64,000 nt of DNA, from assembly GCF_013402815.2 (NCBI RefSeq), contig NZ_CP058601.1, forward strand, positions 1,550,001 to 1,614,000, written 5' to 3'. Below are positions 25,231-34,608 of this stretch, one piece after another. This DNA comes from Natrinema halophilum (GTDB lineage Archaea > Halobacteriota > Halobacteria > Halobacteriales > Natrialbaceae). Numbering within the stretch: the first letter of the stretch is position 1; every line of letters begins with the position of its first letter. A model generated the notes under the pieces. It saw only the letters and a list, made by a program, of their open reading frames with translations. It did no database searches and had not been told where the DNA came from. A program made the position numbers and the translations under genes.

Positions 25231-28128
25231 ATGGACGGGAACGAGCGCCTCGAGTTGCCGACTTCCGACGACGTCCTCCCATTCGACCCCGATTCGACGA
25301 CGATCGGAGACGGCGACGTGTTCGAACTCCTCGAGCCGGCGGTTCAGGAGTGGTGGCTCCGGGAATTCGGCGAGTTCGTTCCCGAAAACGGCGGCTTCTT
25401 TACGCCGCCACAGCGCGGTGCGATCCCGAAGATTCGCGAGGGGACGAACACGCTGATCTGTGCACCGACGGGATCGGGCAAGACCCTCGCCAGTTTCACG
25501 TCGATACTGAACACGCTCTACGAGCGCGTCCGGGAATCCGACACCGGCCTCGAGAATTCGGTCTACTGTCTCTACGTATCGCCGTTGAAATCCCTCGCGA
25601 ACGACATTCACCGCAACCTCGAAGTCCCGCTCGAGGGAATCGAAGAAATCGTCGCACAGGGCGACGGTGACGGGTCGATGGGAGAGATCCGCCACGCAAT
25701 CCGCCACGGCGACACCGACTCCAGCGACCGGCAGAAGATGCTCGACGAAACCCCGCACATCCTCAATACGACCCCCGAGACGCTTGCAATTCTCCTCAAT
25801 TCGCCGAAGTTCCGCGAGAAGCTTCGCACCGTCGAGTACGTCATCGTCGACGAGATTCATTCGGTAGCCGCGGGCAAGCGCGGGACCCACCTCGCGGTCA
25901 GCCTCGAGCGACTCGAGGCGATGACCGACGAGGAGATCACCAGGATCGGCTGTTCGGCAACGATCGAACCGCTGTCGCGCGTCGCGGAGTTTCTCGTCGG
26001 ATACGAGACACCCCGAGTCACCGACGAATCGAGTGACAGGGACAGCAAGGTATCCCCCGGCTCACGCGATCGGAGTACTGAACCCCGGGCGAACGAGAAG
26101 CGAGACGATCCCCGAGAGAGCGAAGAACGCGGCCGTCGGCCCCGTAACTACGAGATCGTCGACGCGCGCTTCGCCCGAGAGTTCGACCTGCAACTCGAAT
26201 GTCCGACCGACGACCTGATACACACGCCCCGCGAGGTCGTTCAAGAGCGGTTCTATCGAACGCTTCACGACCACATTCAGAACCACACGAACACGCTCGT
26301 ATTCACCAACACGCGCTCGGGTGCGGAGCGAGTCCTCCACAACCTTCGAGAACGGTTCGACGCCTACGACGAGGAGAACTCGGGGTGTCACCACGGGAGC
26401 CTCTCGAAGGAGGTCCGTCAGGACATCGAAGGCCGGCTGAAAGAGGGGGCCCTCGACGTGGTCACCTCCTCGACGAGCCTCGAGCTCGGAATCGATATGC
26501 CCCACGTCGATCTGGTCGTTCAGGTCGGTTCGCCCAAGTCCGTCGCCGCCTTGCTCCAGCGGGTCGGCCGGGCCGGCCACCGCGTCGGCCAGACCGTAAC
26601 CGGACGCGTAATCGCGCTCGATCGGGACGAACTGCTCGAGTGTGCAGTCATGCTCTCGAAAGCCCAAGAAGGGTTCGTCGATTCGGTATCGATCCCCGAG
26701 AACGCCCAGGACGTCGCCGCACAGCACGTCTACGGGATGGCCATCGCCGAGATCCGGCCCGAATCCGAGGTCAAAGCGATCCTTCGACGCGCGTATCCCT
26801 ACCGCAACTACACCGAGGAGGAGTACGAATCACTTATGCGATACCTGACGGCCGAATACGCAGGTCTCGAGGATCGCAACGTCTACGCGAAGGTCTGGCG
26901 AGACGCAAACGACCCGCCCGATGGCGAACACCACCACGAGGAATATCCGGTCGGCGAGCGGTTGATCGGAAAGCGAGGCCGACTCGCGAGGGTCATCTAT
27001 ATGACCAACATCGGGACGATCCCGGACTCGTTCACCTGCGACGTCAAGACGCGCGCGAGCGACGAGTGGGTCGGCCAACTGGACGAACAGTACCTCGATA
27101 CGCTCGAGAAAGGAGACGTCTTCATCCTCGGCGGCAACCACTTCGAGTATCGGTACCGGCGAGGATCGAAGGTCTACGTCGACCGCACGAGCGCGCGTCC
27201 GACCGTTCCCTCGTGGTACTCGGAGCGCCTCCCGTTGTCTTACGACCTGGGATGTGAGATTCTCGGTTTTCAGGACGAACTCCTCGAACGCTACGAAAGC
27301 GGCGGGCCACCGCGAGTCCGCGCGTGGCTCCGTCAGTTCCCGCTGGACGACGATAGCGTTCGAGCTATCGCTCGGCTGTTCGATTACCAGTGTCAGTACG
27401 CGGGAGCCGAAAGCATCAGCACCCCCGACAGGCTCGCGATCGAGGTCGTCCGCGATCGCGAGGAGTACGAACGTCACTATTACGTTCATTCGTCGTACGG
27501 TCGCAAGGTCAACGACGGGTTCGCTCGCTTGCTCGCGTATCGGTGCGCGCAAGAGGCGACCGCGAACGTCCGCGTCGCGGTCGCAGACAACGGCTTCGTC
27601 CTCTCGATGCCGCTCAACCGGAAGGTCGACATCGAGGGGATCATCGGTGACCTCGATCCAGACGACGTTCGAGACGACCTCCGTGCGTCGCTGTCGGGAA
27701 CCGATCTGCTCCAGCGATACTTTCGGATCAACGCGACGCGGGCGCTCATGATACTCAAACGGTACAAGGGCTACGAGAAATCGGCCAGCGAACAACAGGT
27801 TTCGAGCGAGATGCTGCTCGGCTTCGCCGAGGGCCTCGAGAACTTCGCAGTGATCGAAGAAACGTATCGAGAGATCCTCGAGGACAAACTGAACGTGGCG
27901 GAGATCGAAGCTATCGTCGACGCCATCGACGCGGGTGAGCTCGCGATCTCCCGACGATTGCTCGATTCGCCGACGCCCCGAGCGTTCGGCCTGGCGACGC
28001 TGTCAGCGAGTGACGTGGTCCTCGCCGAAGACGAAAGCGCCGCCCTGCAGGCGTTTCACGACCACGTCCTCGAGGAGATCGGAAGGGAATCGCTGACCGG
28101 ACTCACGGCGGGCTCGGAAGACGAATAG
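25231..28128 (+). CDS. lhr: Lhr-type DEAD/DEAH-box helicase
   Basis: The 965-aa superfamily-2 helicase has Walker A APTGSGKT (78-85), DEIH box (VIVDEIHSVAAGKRG), motif III GCSATIEP, and motifs IV-VI (TNTRSGAERVLHNL, STSLELGIDMPHVDLV, QRVGRAGHR). The long C-terminal part matches the Lhr-core winged-helix and beta-barrel region. Archaeal Lhr-type enzymes unwind DNA or RNA:DNA in repair and restart. A charged linker (about 270-310) is specific to this copy. The frame is intact over 2.9 kb, a useful contrast to the many small frameshifts elsewhere. Confidence 0.93.
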   Translation: MDGNERLELPTSDDVLPFDPDSTTIGDGDVFELLEPAVQEWWLREFGEFVPENGGFFTPPQRGAIPKIREGTNTLICAPTGSGKTLASFTSILNTLYERVRESDTGLENSVYCLYVSPLKSLANDIHRNLEVPLEGIEEIVAQGDGDGSMGEIRHAIRHGDTDSSDRQKMLDETPHILNTTPETLAILLNSPKFREKLRTVEYVIVDEIHSVAAGKRGTHLAVSLERLEAMTDEEITRIGCSATIEPLSRVAEFLVGYETPRVTDESSDRDSKVSPGSRDRSTEPRANEKRDDPRESEERGRRPRNYEIVDARFAREFDLQLECPTDDLIHTPREVVQERFYRTLHDHIQNHTNTLVFTNTRSGAERVLHNLRERFDAYDEENSGCHHGSLSKEVRQDIEGRLKEGALDVVTSSTSLELGIDMPHVDLVVQVGSPKSVAALLQRVGRAGHRVGQTVTGRVIALDRDELLECAVMLSKAQEGFVDSVSIPENAQDVAAQHVYGMAIAEIRPESEVKAILRRAYPYRNYTEEEYESLMRYLTAEYAGLEDRNVYAKVWRDANDPPDGEHHHEEYPVGERLIGKRGRLARVIYMTNIGTIPDSFTCDVKTRASDEWVGQLDEQYLDTLEKGDVFILGGNHFEYRYRRGSKVYVDRTSARPTVPSWYSERLPLSYDLGCEILGFQDELLERYESGGPPRVRAWLRQFPLDDDSVRAIARLFDYQCQYAGAESISTPDRLAIEVVRDREEYERHYYVHSSYGRKVNDGFARLLAYRCAQEATANVRVAVADNGFVLSMPLNRKVDIEGIIGDLDPDDVRDDLRASLSGTDLLQRYFRINATRALMILKRYKGYEKSASEQQVSSEMLLGFAEGLENFAVIEETYREILEDKLNVAEIEAIVDAIDAGELAISRRLLDSPTPRAFGLATLSASDVVLAEDESAALQAFHDHVLEEIGRESLTGLTAGSEDE

Positions 28129-28384
28129 CATGTGCCTCGTTTCTCGTTCAGTTCGAGACCGTCGACTGCCTCGCCAACGACGGGTGTAGATTGTCATTTG
28201 ATCTCCGTCGATCATTAACATCGGTAGCCCTCTCCCAAACTGACTTTATGATGGAAACGGAATGGCCGGTATGTCACTGATGATGGCGTCCAGAACAGTT
28301 TCTTGGGACGGCAGTTACCGGCCCGTCGAAAGCGATACCGAGAACGTGACGCCGCGAGCTGTTCGGCGAAACGGAGGGTTCTAA

Positions 28385-29239
28385 ATGGTCGATCACGACG
28401 CCTGGACCGACCAACAGTCGGCGACGACAGTCACCGTCGACGGCCACGATCTGGAGGTCGCGTTCCACGAGGACGGGTCCAACGAAACCGAAGAGCCCCC
28501 TGTCGTCTTCGTCCACGGCATTCCGACCTGGTCGTTTCTCTGGCGCGACGTCGTGCCGGACGTCGCCGAAGGCCGCAGGACTATCGCGCCTGACATGCTC
28601 GGCTACGGCAATTCTGCAATGAGCGATGATTTCGATCGTTCAATCCGCGCTCAGGAGAAGATGCTCGAGGAACTACTCGACGACCTGAACGTCGAACGGA
28701 TCGCGCTCGTCGGCCACGACATCGGTGGCGGCGTCGCGCTACGCTTTGCTGCGCACAATCCTGACGTCGTCGAACGACTGGTCCTCTCGAATGCCGTCTG
28801 TTACGACTCCTGGCCGGTCGAGTTTGTCTCTAACCTCGGTCTGCCGTCGACCGCCGACGTAGAGCGTGAGGAACTCGAAGGGCGCCTCGATTCGGCGTTC
28901 GTCGACGGAGCCTACGGCGAAGCAGATCCCGAGTTCGTCGCTGGAATGAAAGCGCCGTGGCTCACCGACGAGGGTCACGTCTCGCTGGTTCGCAACGCCA
29001 TCGCGACGAACACGAACCACACGACGGAGATCGATTACGGCGCGATTACGGCCGAAACGCTGCTCCTGTGGGGCGAAGACGACGTCATGCAGCCCTACGC
29101 CTACGCCGAGCGGTTGGCCGACGACATCGGCAACACCGAACTCGCGCCGCTGTCGAACGCTTACCACTGGGTCCCCGAGGATCGGCCGGACGCGTACGCC
29201 GATCGCCTCCGCGAGTTTCTGACTGACGGGTTGGCATAA
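28385..29239 (+). CDS. Alpha/beta hydrolase (haloalkane-dehalogenase/epoxide-hydrolase-like)
   Basis: The 284-aa protein has the oxyanion motif FVHGIPTWSFLW and the nucleophile elbow VGHDIGGG with Asp at 112 rather than Ser, as in haloalkane dehalogenases, fluoroacetate dehalogenases and epoxide hydrolases. The LLLWGEDDVM strand carries the usual acid, and the catalytic His lies in the C-terminal NAYHWVPED. Substrate unknown. A Lrp-like regulator follows 30 bases downstream and may control it. Confidence 0.85.
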   Translation: MVDHDAWTDQQSATTVTVDGHDLEVAFHEDGSNETEEPPVVFVHGIPTWSFLWRDVVPDVAEGRRTIAPDMLGYGNSAMSDDFDRSIRAQEKMLEELLDDLNVERIALVGHDIGGGVALRFAAHNPDVVERLVLSNAVCYDSWPVEFVSNLGLPSTADVEREELEGRLDSAFVDGAYGEADPEFVAGMKAPWLTDEGHVSLVRNAIATNTNHTTEIDYGAITAETLLLWGEDDVMQPYAYAERLADDIGNTELAPLSNAYHWVPEDRPDAYADRLREFLTDGLA

Positions 29240-29269
29240 AATGGCGAATTCCGTAACGAGGACGAAATC

Positions 29270-29794
29270 ATGAGCAACGACCCACCGAACTGGGAGTTCA
29301 AGGATCGCGACATTGCAATTCTCAGTGAACTCTCCAGCGATCCACAGTTGTCGTCACGAGAACTCACACAGGTTCTCGAGTCAGAGTACGATATCGACGT
29401 CTCTCACGTAACCGTCAGCGAATCGATTCGGCGGATGCGCGACGAAGGAGTCTTCCGCGAGGCGATCATCCCGAACGAAGAGTACTACATCTTTGCGCTG
29501 TTCGAATTCAAGTTCAATCCCGAACACTTCGCCGACAACTGGCGCGACGCGATGGAATACATCCAGGCGGACAAACACACGCTGTTCTTCTTCCTCTCCG
29601 ATGGTGACTACCAGTGGAAAACGGTGATGATGTTTCGGGATCGCCAGGAAATCTCGAAGTGGATTCACAACTGCTACAGGGATTATGGGACGGTCATCGC
29701 AAATATTCGCAATTCGGCGGTCCATAACGTTCTCAAGTTTCAGACCGACCCACGGATTTTCGAGGATCTCGGAGACGATCCGGAAACGACGTGA
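29270..29794 (+). CDS. Winged-helix transcriptional regulator (Lrp/AsnC-like)
   Basis: The 174-aa protein has an N-terminal winged helix (DRDIAILSELSSDPQLSSRE through SHVTVSESIRRMRDEGVF) and a C-terminal alpha/beta ligand-type domain. It lies 30 bases after the alpha/beta hydrolase on the same strand and may regulate it or the convergent acyl-CoA genes. The architecture resembles Lrp-family proteins but the C-terminal domain is divergent. Confidence 0.8.
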   Translation: MSNDPPNWEFKDRDIAILSELSSDPQLSSRELTQVLESEYDIDVSHVTVSESIRRMRDEGVFREAIIPNEEYYIFALFEFKFNPEHFADNWRDAMEYIQADKHTLFFFLSDGDYQWKTVMMFRDRQEISKWIHNCYRDYGTVIANIRNSAVHNVLKFQTDPRIFEDLGDDPETT

Positions 29795-29848
29795 CTATCA
29801 CACGCGTCGCCGTGACTCTCTCGAAGTCGTCGAACGCGAGGGGGTCGA

Positions 29849-30301
29849 TTACTCGTCCAGTCCGTTCCGGAACAGACGGTACGTGGTCCGCCCGACAGCA
29901 GCTTCACCGTCGGCACCGACGACGGTGACGTCGGTGACTCCGGTCGAGCCGCCGACCCGAAGCACCTCGGCTTCGGCTCGCAGATCGCCGGTCGCCGGCC
30001 GGAGATACGAGACGTTGAGATCCGTCGTCGTCAAGTAAGCCCCTGACGGGTTCTCGAGCATGGTTCGAAGCGCGAACGCACTCGAGGAATCGATCAGCGT
30101 CGCGACGATGCCGCCGTGGACCGGATCGTGTCCCTCGCTGTCGACGGGGTTCTCGAAGTCGTCGTTCTGTTCGAGCACCATGACCGCCCGCCCGTCTGCG
30201 AGGTGATCGACCTCGACATCGAGCCACGACAGGAAGCCGTGGCGATTTACGAACGACTGCCACTCGGGCCACCCTGACGGATCGTCCGGTCCGCCGGGCA
30301 T
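29849..30301 (-). CDS. Hotdog-fold thioesterase (PaaI-like)
   Basis: The 150-aa protein has the PaaI/4HBT signature with catalytic region HDPVHGGIVATLIDSSSAFAL and a following TTTDLNVSYLRPA strand. Such enzymes hydrolyse acyl- or phenylacyl-CoA thioesters. It begins one base before the end of the HACD-ECH fusion gene's region (stop at 30303), so it is transcribed with it in a fatty-acid metabolism operon. Confidence 0.9.
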   Translation of the reverse strand: MPGGPDDPSGWPEWQSFVNRHGFLSWLDVEVDHLADGRAVMVLEQNDDFENPVDSEGHDPVHGGIVATLIDSSSAFALRTMLENPSGAYLTTTDLNVSYLRPATGDLRAEAEVLRVGGSTGVTDVTVVGADGEAAVGRTTYRLFRNGLDE

Positions 30302-30302
30302 G

Positions 30303-32258
30303 TTATTTTCCTTCGAACTCGGGGTCGCGATCCTCGGCGAATGCAGCGGTGCCTTCCAGTACGTCCTCCGTACTCGTCAAGAGACCGAAGCCCTGACTCT
30401 CCATGGCGAGTGCAGCATCGAGACTGGCGTCTTGCCCTTCGTTCATGACCTTCTTGGCGACCTTGAGACCGATCGGCGGACCCGTCCGCAGATCGTCGAC
30501 GAACTCGGCTACCATCTCGTCGAACTCGTCGCGGTCGACCGAGCGATTGACCAGACCCCACTCTTCGGCGCGGTTTGCGTCGATGTGGTTGCCCCGGAAG
30601 ACCAGTTCCTTTGCGCGGGTTTCCCCGAGAATGCGGGTGAGACGCTGGGTCCCGCCGCCACCGGGGATCAGACCGAGTGTGATTTCGGGGACCCCGAACG
30701 ACGAGCGCTCTGTGGCGATTCGCAGGTCACACGAGAGTGCGAGTTCGAGGCCGCCGCCGAGACAGAAGCCGTCGATCTTTGCGACGACGGGACGGGGAAA
30801 GTCGTTAATCGTCTCGAAGGCGGGAGTGACGTCCATCAGATCTGTCGGATCGACATCGCTGAAGCTGGAGATGTCAGCGCCGGCGCTGAATGCCTGATCG
30901 CCCGCACCCTCTATCGTCGCACACCGGATCTCGTCGGTGTCGACCGAAGAGAAGAGGTCGTCTATCTCGGAAAGCAAATCGTTCGAAAGGGCGTTCATTC
31001 GTGACGGCCGGTCGAGTTCGACCTGGAGGACGTTGTCTTCGAGTTCGTAGTTCAGGTTGTGGAAGGGGCCGAATCCGCCGTCATCGCCGTAATCGTAGAA
31101 GCCAGCACCGGCGTCCTCGCCCGTGTTGCCCTCCTCGACGAGTTCCTCGAGGTAGGGATGGGGTTCGAAGCGCTCCGCGCCGGTTTCCTCGAAGAGGGTC
31201 TCGAGTTTCTCGAGGACCGTGTCGAGGCCGATCTTGTCCCCGCGTCGGCAGATGCCTTCGGGGAACCCGAGACCAAGTTGGACGCCGGTATCGATTTCCT
31301 CGGGTTTGGCGACGCCTTCGCCGACGAGATAGGCGGCGCGGTTGATCATTCGGGCTTCCACCCGGAGCGTGTCGAACCCTTCGCCCTCACCAGGCTCGTA
31401 GTCGGCGCCGTCGCCGTCCTCGTAGTCGTAGAAACCCTTGCCGGTCTTCTGACCGAGTTCGCCGGCCTCGACTTTTTCCTCCATGATCGGCGGGATTGGG
31501 CTGCTGGCTTCCTTTCGGACGTGATAGCCGACGTCGATTCCGGTGAGATCGCCGAGTTCGAACGGCCCCATCGGATAGCCTCGCTGGTGAACCATCGCCG
31601 CGTCGGCCTGCCGAATCGTTGCCTCGCCCTCCGAAACCATCCACGCCGGCTCGCCGCCGAACGGACCGACGATAGTGTTGACGACGAAGCCGCGGACGTC
31701 CTTGCGGACGTAGATCGGCGTTTTGTCGATCGATTCGACCCACTCGTAGCCTGCCTCAGCGGCTTCGTCGCTTGTCTCTCCGCCATAGATGACCTCGACG
31801 AGGTCCATCTTCACCGGCGGGTTGAAAAAGTGAAGGCCGAGGATGCGCTCGGCGGTGTCGACTGCCTCCGCGATGTCCGTAATCGGCAGACTCGAGGTAT
31901 TGGTTGCAAGCAACGTGTCTTCGCTCGTGTACTCCTCGAGGTCCGAGAAGATGTCGTGTTTCAGGTCGAGTTCCTCGGGTGCCGCTTCGATCACGAGGTC
32001 GGCGTCGGCGACGGCAGCCTCCAGATCCGTCGTCGTATCGATCCGCGAGAGGACATCGTCGGCCGGTTCGTCGATCATCTCCTTTTCCTCGAGCTTTCGA
32101 AGGCTCCACTCGATCGACTCGTAGCCGTCGTCGACGAACTCGTCTTTGATATCGCGCATCGTGACATCGTAGCCGGCCATAGCCGTTACTTCAGTGATCC
32201 CGTGTCCCATGTTTCCCGCGCCGAGAACTGCAACGCGGTCAATGCTTTCGAGTGACAT
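30303..32258 (-). CDS. 3-hydroxyacyl-CoA dehydrogenase / enoyl-CoA hydratase fusion
   Basis: The 651-aa protein starts at the ATG complementary to 32256-32258 (MSLESIDRVAVLGAGNMGHG). The N-terminal NAD-binding domain and dehydrogenase (to about 380) include LLATNTSSLP, HFFNPPVKMDLVE and a duplicated C-terminal HACD domain. The C-terminal part (about 400-651) is an enoyl-CoA hydratase with GADISSF and CLGGGLELALSCDLRI. This order, dehydrogenase first, is that of haloarchaeal/bacterial FadJ-like fusions with domains reversed from FadB. It catalyses two consecutive steps of beta-oxidation. Confidence 0.93.
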   Translation of the reverse strand: MSLESIDRVAVLGAGNMGHGITEVTAMAGYDVTMRDIKDEFVDDGYESIEWSLRKLEEKEMIDEPADDVLSRIDTTTDLEAAVADADLVIEAAPEELDLKHDIFSDLEEYTSEDTLLATNTSSLPITDIAEAVDTAERILGLHFFNPPVKMDLVEVIYGGETSDEAAEAGYEWVESIDKTPIYVRKDVRGFVVNTIVGPFGGEPAWMVSEGEATIRQADAAMVHQRGYPMGPFELGDLTGIDVGYHVRKEASSPIPPIMEEKVEAGELGQKTGKGFYDYEDGDGADYEPGEGEGFDTLRVEARMINRAAYLVGEGVAKPEEIDTGVQLGLGFPEGICRRGDKIGLDTVLEKLETLFEETGAERFEPHPYLEELVEEGNTGEDAGAGFYDYGDDGGFGPFHNLNYELEDNVLQVELDRPSRMNALSNDLLSEIDDLFSSVDTDEIRCATIEGAGDQAFSAGADISSFSDVDPTDLMDVTPAFETINDFPRPVVAKIDGFCLGGGLELALSCDLRIATERSSFGVPEITLGLIPGGGGTQRLTRILGETRAKELVFRGNHIDANRAEEWGLVNRSVDRDEFDEMVAEFVDDLRTGPPIGLKVAKKVMNEGQDASLDAALAMESQGFGLLTSTEDVLEGTAAFAEDRDPEFEGK

Positions 32259-32599
32259 GGACGTGTCGTCGGTCGGAAGTATCTTAATACCACCGACACG
32301 GATTAGCAATGTTAAGCGGGTTGTTTCCGGTTTTCCGCGTCTCCGCTGAGTCGTGATAGCGGCGAAATTCAGTACCGAACAGTTCTTCAATAGTCACTCC
32401 CTGCCCGTTCGTCGTGACTTTCGGTCACTTCTATCTGCCATCACAAATGAACGTTCTATATACCTTTACGCGAGCCAGTTCGGTCTACACGTCTCCTTCG
32501 AACAGCGGATCGTCTCTCGTCGGGGAGAAATGCCAGACAATCGTTCTCTATCTGAGCCGGCGACAGCCGTGTCCGTCTCCCAGACCGGCACGAGGACGA
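32259..32599. other. Intergenic stretch between acyl-CoA genes
   Basis: No gene is supported. It should contain the promoter of the fusion gene (an AT-rich ATCTTAATACC about 32280-32290). Confidence 0.45.
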
Positions 32600-33661
32600 T
32601 TATAGCGGTTCGTCGCCCTCGATGATGCGTTTTGCTCGCGCGGCCAGCGCCGGAACGCGTTTGCGCATTTTCGGATACATCGGATCGTCGCTGTTGCCCT
32701 CGAGGTACCGCCGGAAGAACATTTCACCGAGTCCGGCCAGTTTGTAGACGGCCAGTGTGCGGTAGAACCGTTCGTGTTCGAACTCGAAGCCGGTTCGGTC
32801 TTCCCAGCGCTCGACTAATTCGAGACGGCTCGAGTAGCCCTCCCGTTCCATGAACTGGGTCGTCAATTCGGGAATCGTCGGGTCGGGGTCTTTTGCGTCG
32901 CGCCAGTACGATAACATCCAGCCAAGATCCGCACGTGGGTCGCCGAGCGTGGACATTTCCCAGTCGAAGACTCCGACGAGCTCCGGTGGTGTCCCCGGCG
33001 CGAACATGACGTTGTCGAGTTTGTAGTCGCCGTGGACGAGCGTGTGGGGATGGGTCTCGGGAACTGACTCTCGAAGCCAATCGCCGACGTCGTGGAGGTC
33101 GGGTACTTCTCGCTCCTCTTCGGTGACCTCGAACGCCCACGAGAGTTGCTTGCCCCAGCGGTCGACCTGGCGCTGCGTGTAACCCGCGGGACGACCGAAT
33201 TCGTCGAGGCCGATCGCTTCGTAATCGAGGTCGTGAATTTTCGCCAGATTGTCGACGAGTTCCCGGCCAATCCGCTGGCGGTGTTCGGGTTCGGCGAACC
33301 GTTCGGGTTCGTCCTCGCGGAGGACGTCCCCCTCGAGTTGCTCCATGACGTAGAAATCGCTCCCGATGACGTCGTGATCCTCGCAGGCGAGGATCGGGTT
33401 CGGAACCGGTACGTCGGTGTCGGCCAGTGTGTTGGTGACGCGATACTCCCGGAGGACGTCGTGAGCCGTATCTGCGGTTTCACCTGGCGGCGGCCGTCGG
33501 ATAACGAGCCTTCGGTCACCCCAGGTAACAAATAGCGTTTCGTTCGAGTGGCCCTCCTGGTGACGGACGATGTCGTACTCACCGACCGCTCCGAGATGGT
33601 CTTCCAGATACGCGATCAGCGCGTCCTCGTCGATGAGACGCTCGAAATACGTATCGCTCAT
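32600..33661 (-). CDS. Phosphotransferase-family protein (APH/ACAD10-like kinase)
   Basis: The 353-aa protein has a kinase-like fold with HQEGHSNETLFVTW (nucleotide loop), the Brenner motif HGDYKLDNV and the metal motif FDWEMSTLGDPRADLGW. This version is the acyl-CoA-dehydrogenase-10/11-associated phosphotransferase type, found with acyl-CoA genes. It may phosphorylate 4-hydroxy fatty acids, an inference from ACAD10/11 work. Its place next to a HACD-ECH fusion fits lipid breakdown. Confidence 0.88.
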   Translation of the reverse strand: MSDTYFERLIDEDALIAYLEDHLGAVGEYDIVRHQEGHSNETLFVTWGDRRLVIRRPPPGETADTAHDVLREYRVTNTLADTDVPVPNPILACEDHDVIGSDFYVMEQLEGDVLREDEPERFAEPEHRQRIGRELVDNLAKIHDLDYEAIGLDEFGRPAGYTQRQVDRWGKQLSWAFEVTEEEREVPDLHDVGDWLRESVPETHPHTLVHGDYKLDNVMFAPGTPPELVGVFDWEMSTLGDPRADLGWMLSYWRDAKDPDPTIPELTTQFMEREGYSSRLELVERWEDRTGFEFEHERFYRTLAVYKLAGLGEMFFRRYLEGNSDDPMYPKMRKRVPALAARAKRIIEGDEPL

Positions 33662-33876
33662 GGGGTTGGATGGATTGATACGGAATCTGTCGTCGGGTTA
33701 CAGTTCGCGCTCGACATGGTATACAGTATCATAACTACGGTGACTAACGAAAATAGTTACGCTGTCTTTCCTATTTTACAATGTTCACCGCTTTAGCTCA
33801 GGGTTTCGTTCACAGATAGCAGTCCGCTGTAGGAAAACCAGCGTCTCCGCTGTCCGACTCCGATACGCGCAATCGA

Positions 33877-34608
33877 TCAGTTGTCGGGTGCATCGACGAT
33901 ATCGAGTACGTCCTCGGGTGTCTCGATCCGATACGAGACGGCTGGGCCGTCGTCGGCTCCAAACGCGACGCCGTGCATCCCCATATTCGCGGCCCCCTCG
34001 ACGTCGTGGGCGTAGCGGTCACCGATCATCAGCGACCGCCCGGGAGAAACGCCGGCCTTGTCGAGAGCGGTCTCGAAGATGGCCGGATCGGGTTTGGTGC
34101 GTCCGACCTCCTCGGAGGTCGTAATCGAGTCGAAGTGCGAAGCAACGCCGAATTGCTCGAGAATACGTCGGCCTTCGGCGTCGTCGACGTCGCTGATAAT
34201 GCCGACGTGCAGTTCCCGCTCGGCCAGACGCTCGATCGTTTCGGGCGCGCCGGGAATCGGTTCGATCGACGAGCGCACGATTTCGTCGAACCGCGGCTTC
34301 CATTCGTCTCGAGATACCGTCTCGCCGACGATGGACTCGATTCCCCGGTGATAGCCGTCGCGGGCGGATCGGAACTCGGTCCCATCGCGCTTGCGGAAGT
34401 GGTTCCCCACGGTCGTCCGCCACGTGTCGATCGCTTCCTCGACCGTCGTGTCGACATCGTGGCGTTCGATCAGGTCTTCGACGAAGGCCGCATGGGCGGC
34501 CTGGACGTCGTCGAGTGGGAGGATGACACCGCCGATGTCCCAGAAGACGGCCTCCCACTCGGTGATGGTCGTGTCCGCGCTGACGTCTGCCGTCACGTCC
34601 TTTCCCAT
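33877..34608 (-). CDS. HAD-superfamily hydrolase
   Basis: The 243-aa protein has motif I FWDIGGVILPLDD (nucleophilic first Asp), a cap domain, motif II IISDVDD and motif III with KPDPAIFETAL followed by MIGDRYAHDVEGAANMGM. It probably removes phosphate from a small metabolite or phosphoglycolate. Its ATG overlaps the stop of the upstream dehydrogenase gene (TGATG), so the two are coupled. Confidence 0.88.
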   Translation of the reverse strand: MGKDVTADVSADTTITEWEAVFWDIGGVILPLDDVQAAHAAFVEDLIERHDVDTTVEEAIDTWRTTVGNHFRKRDGTEFRSARDGYHRGIESIVGETVSRDEWKPRFDEIVRSSIEPIPGAPETIERLAERELHVGIISDVDDAEGRRILEQFGVASHFDSITTSEEVGRTKPDPAIFETALDKAGVSPGRSLMIGDRYAHDVEGAANMGMHGVAFGADDGPAVSYRIETPEDVLDIVDAPDN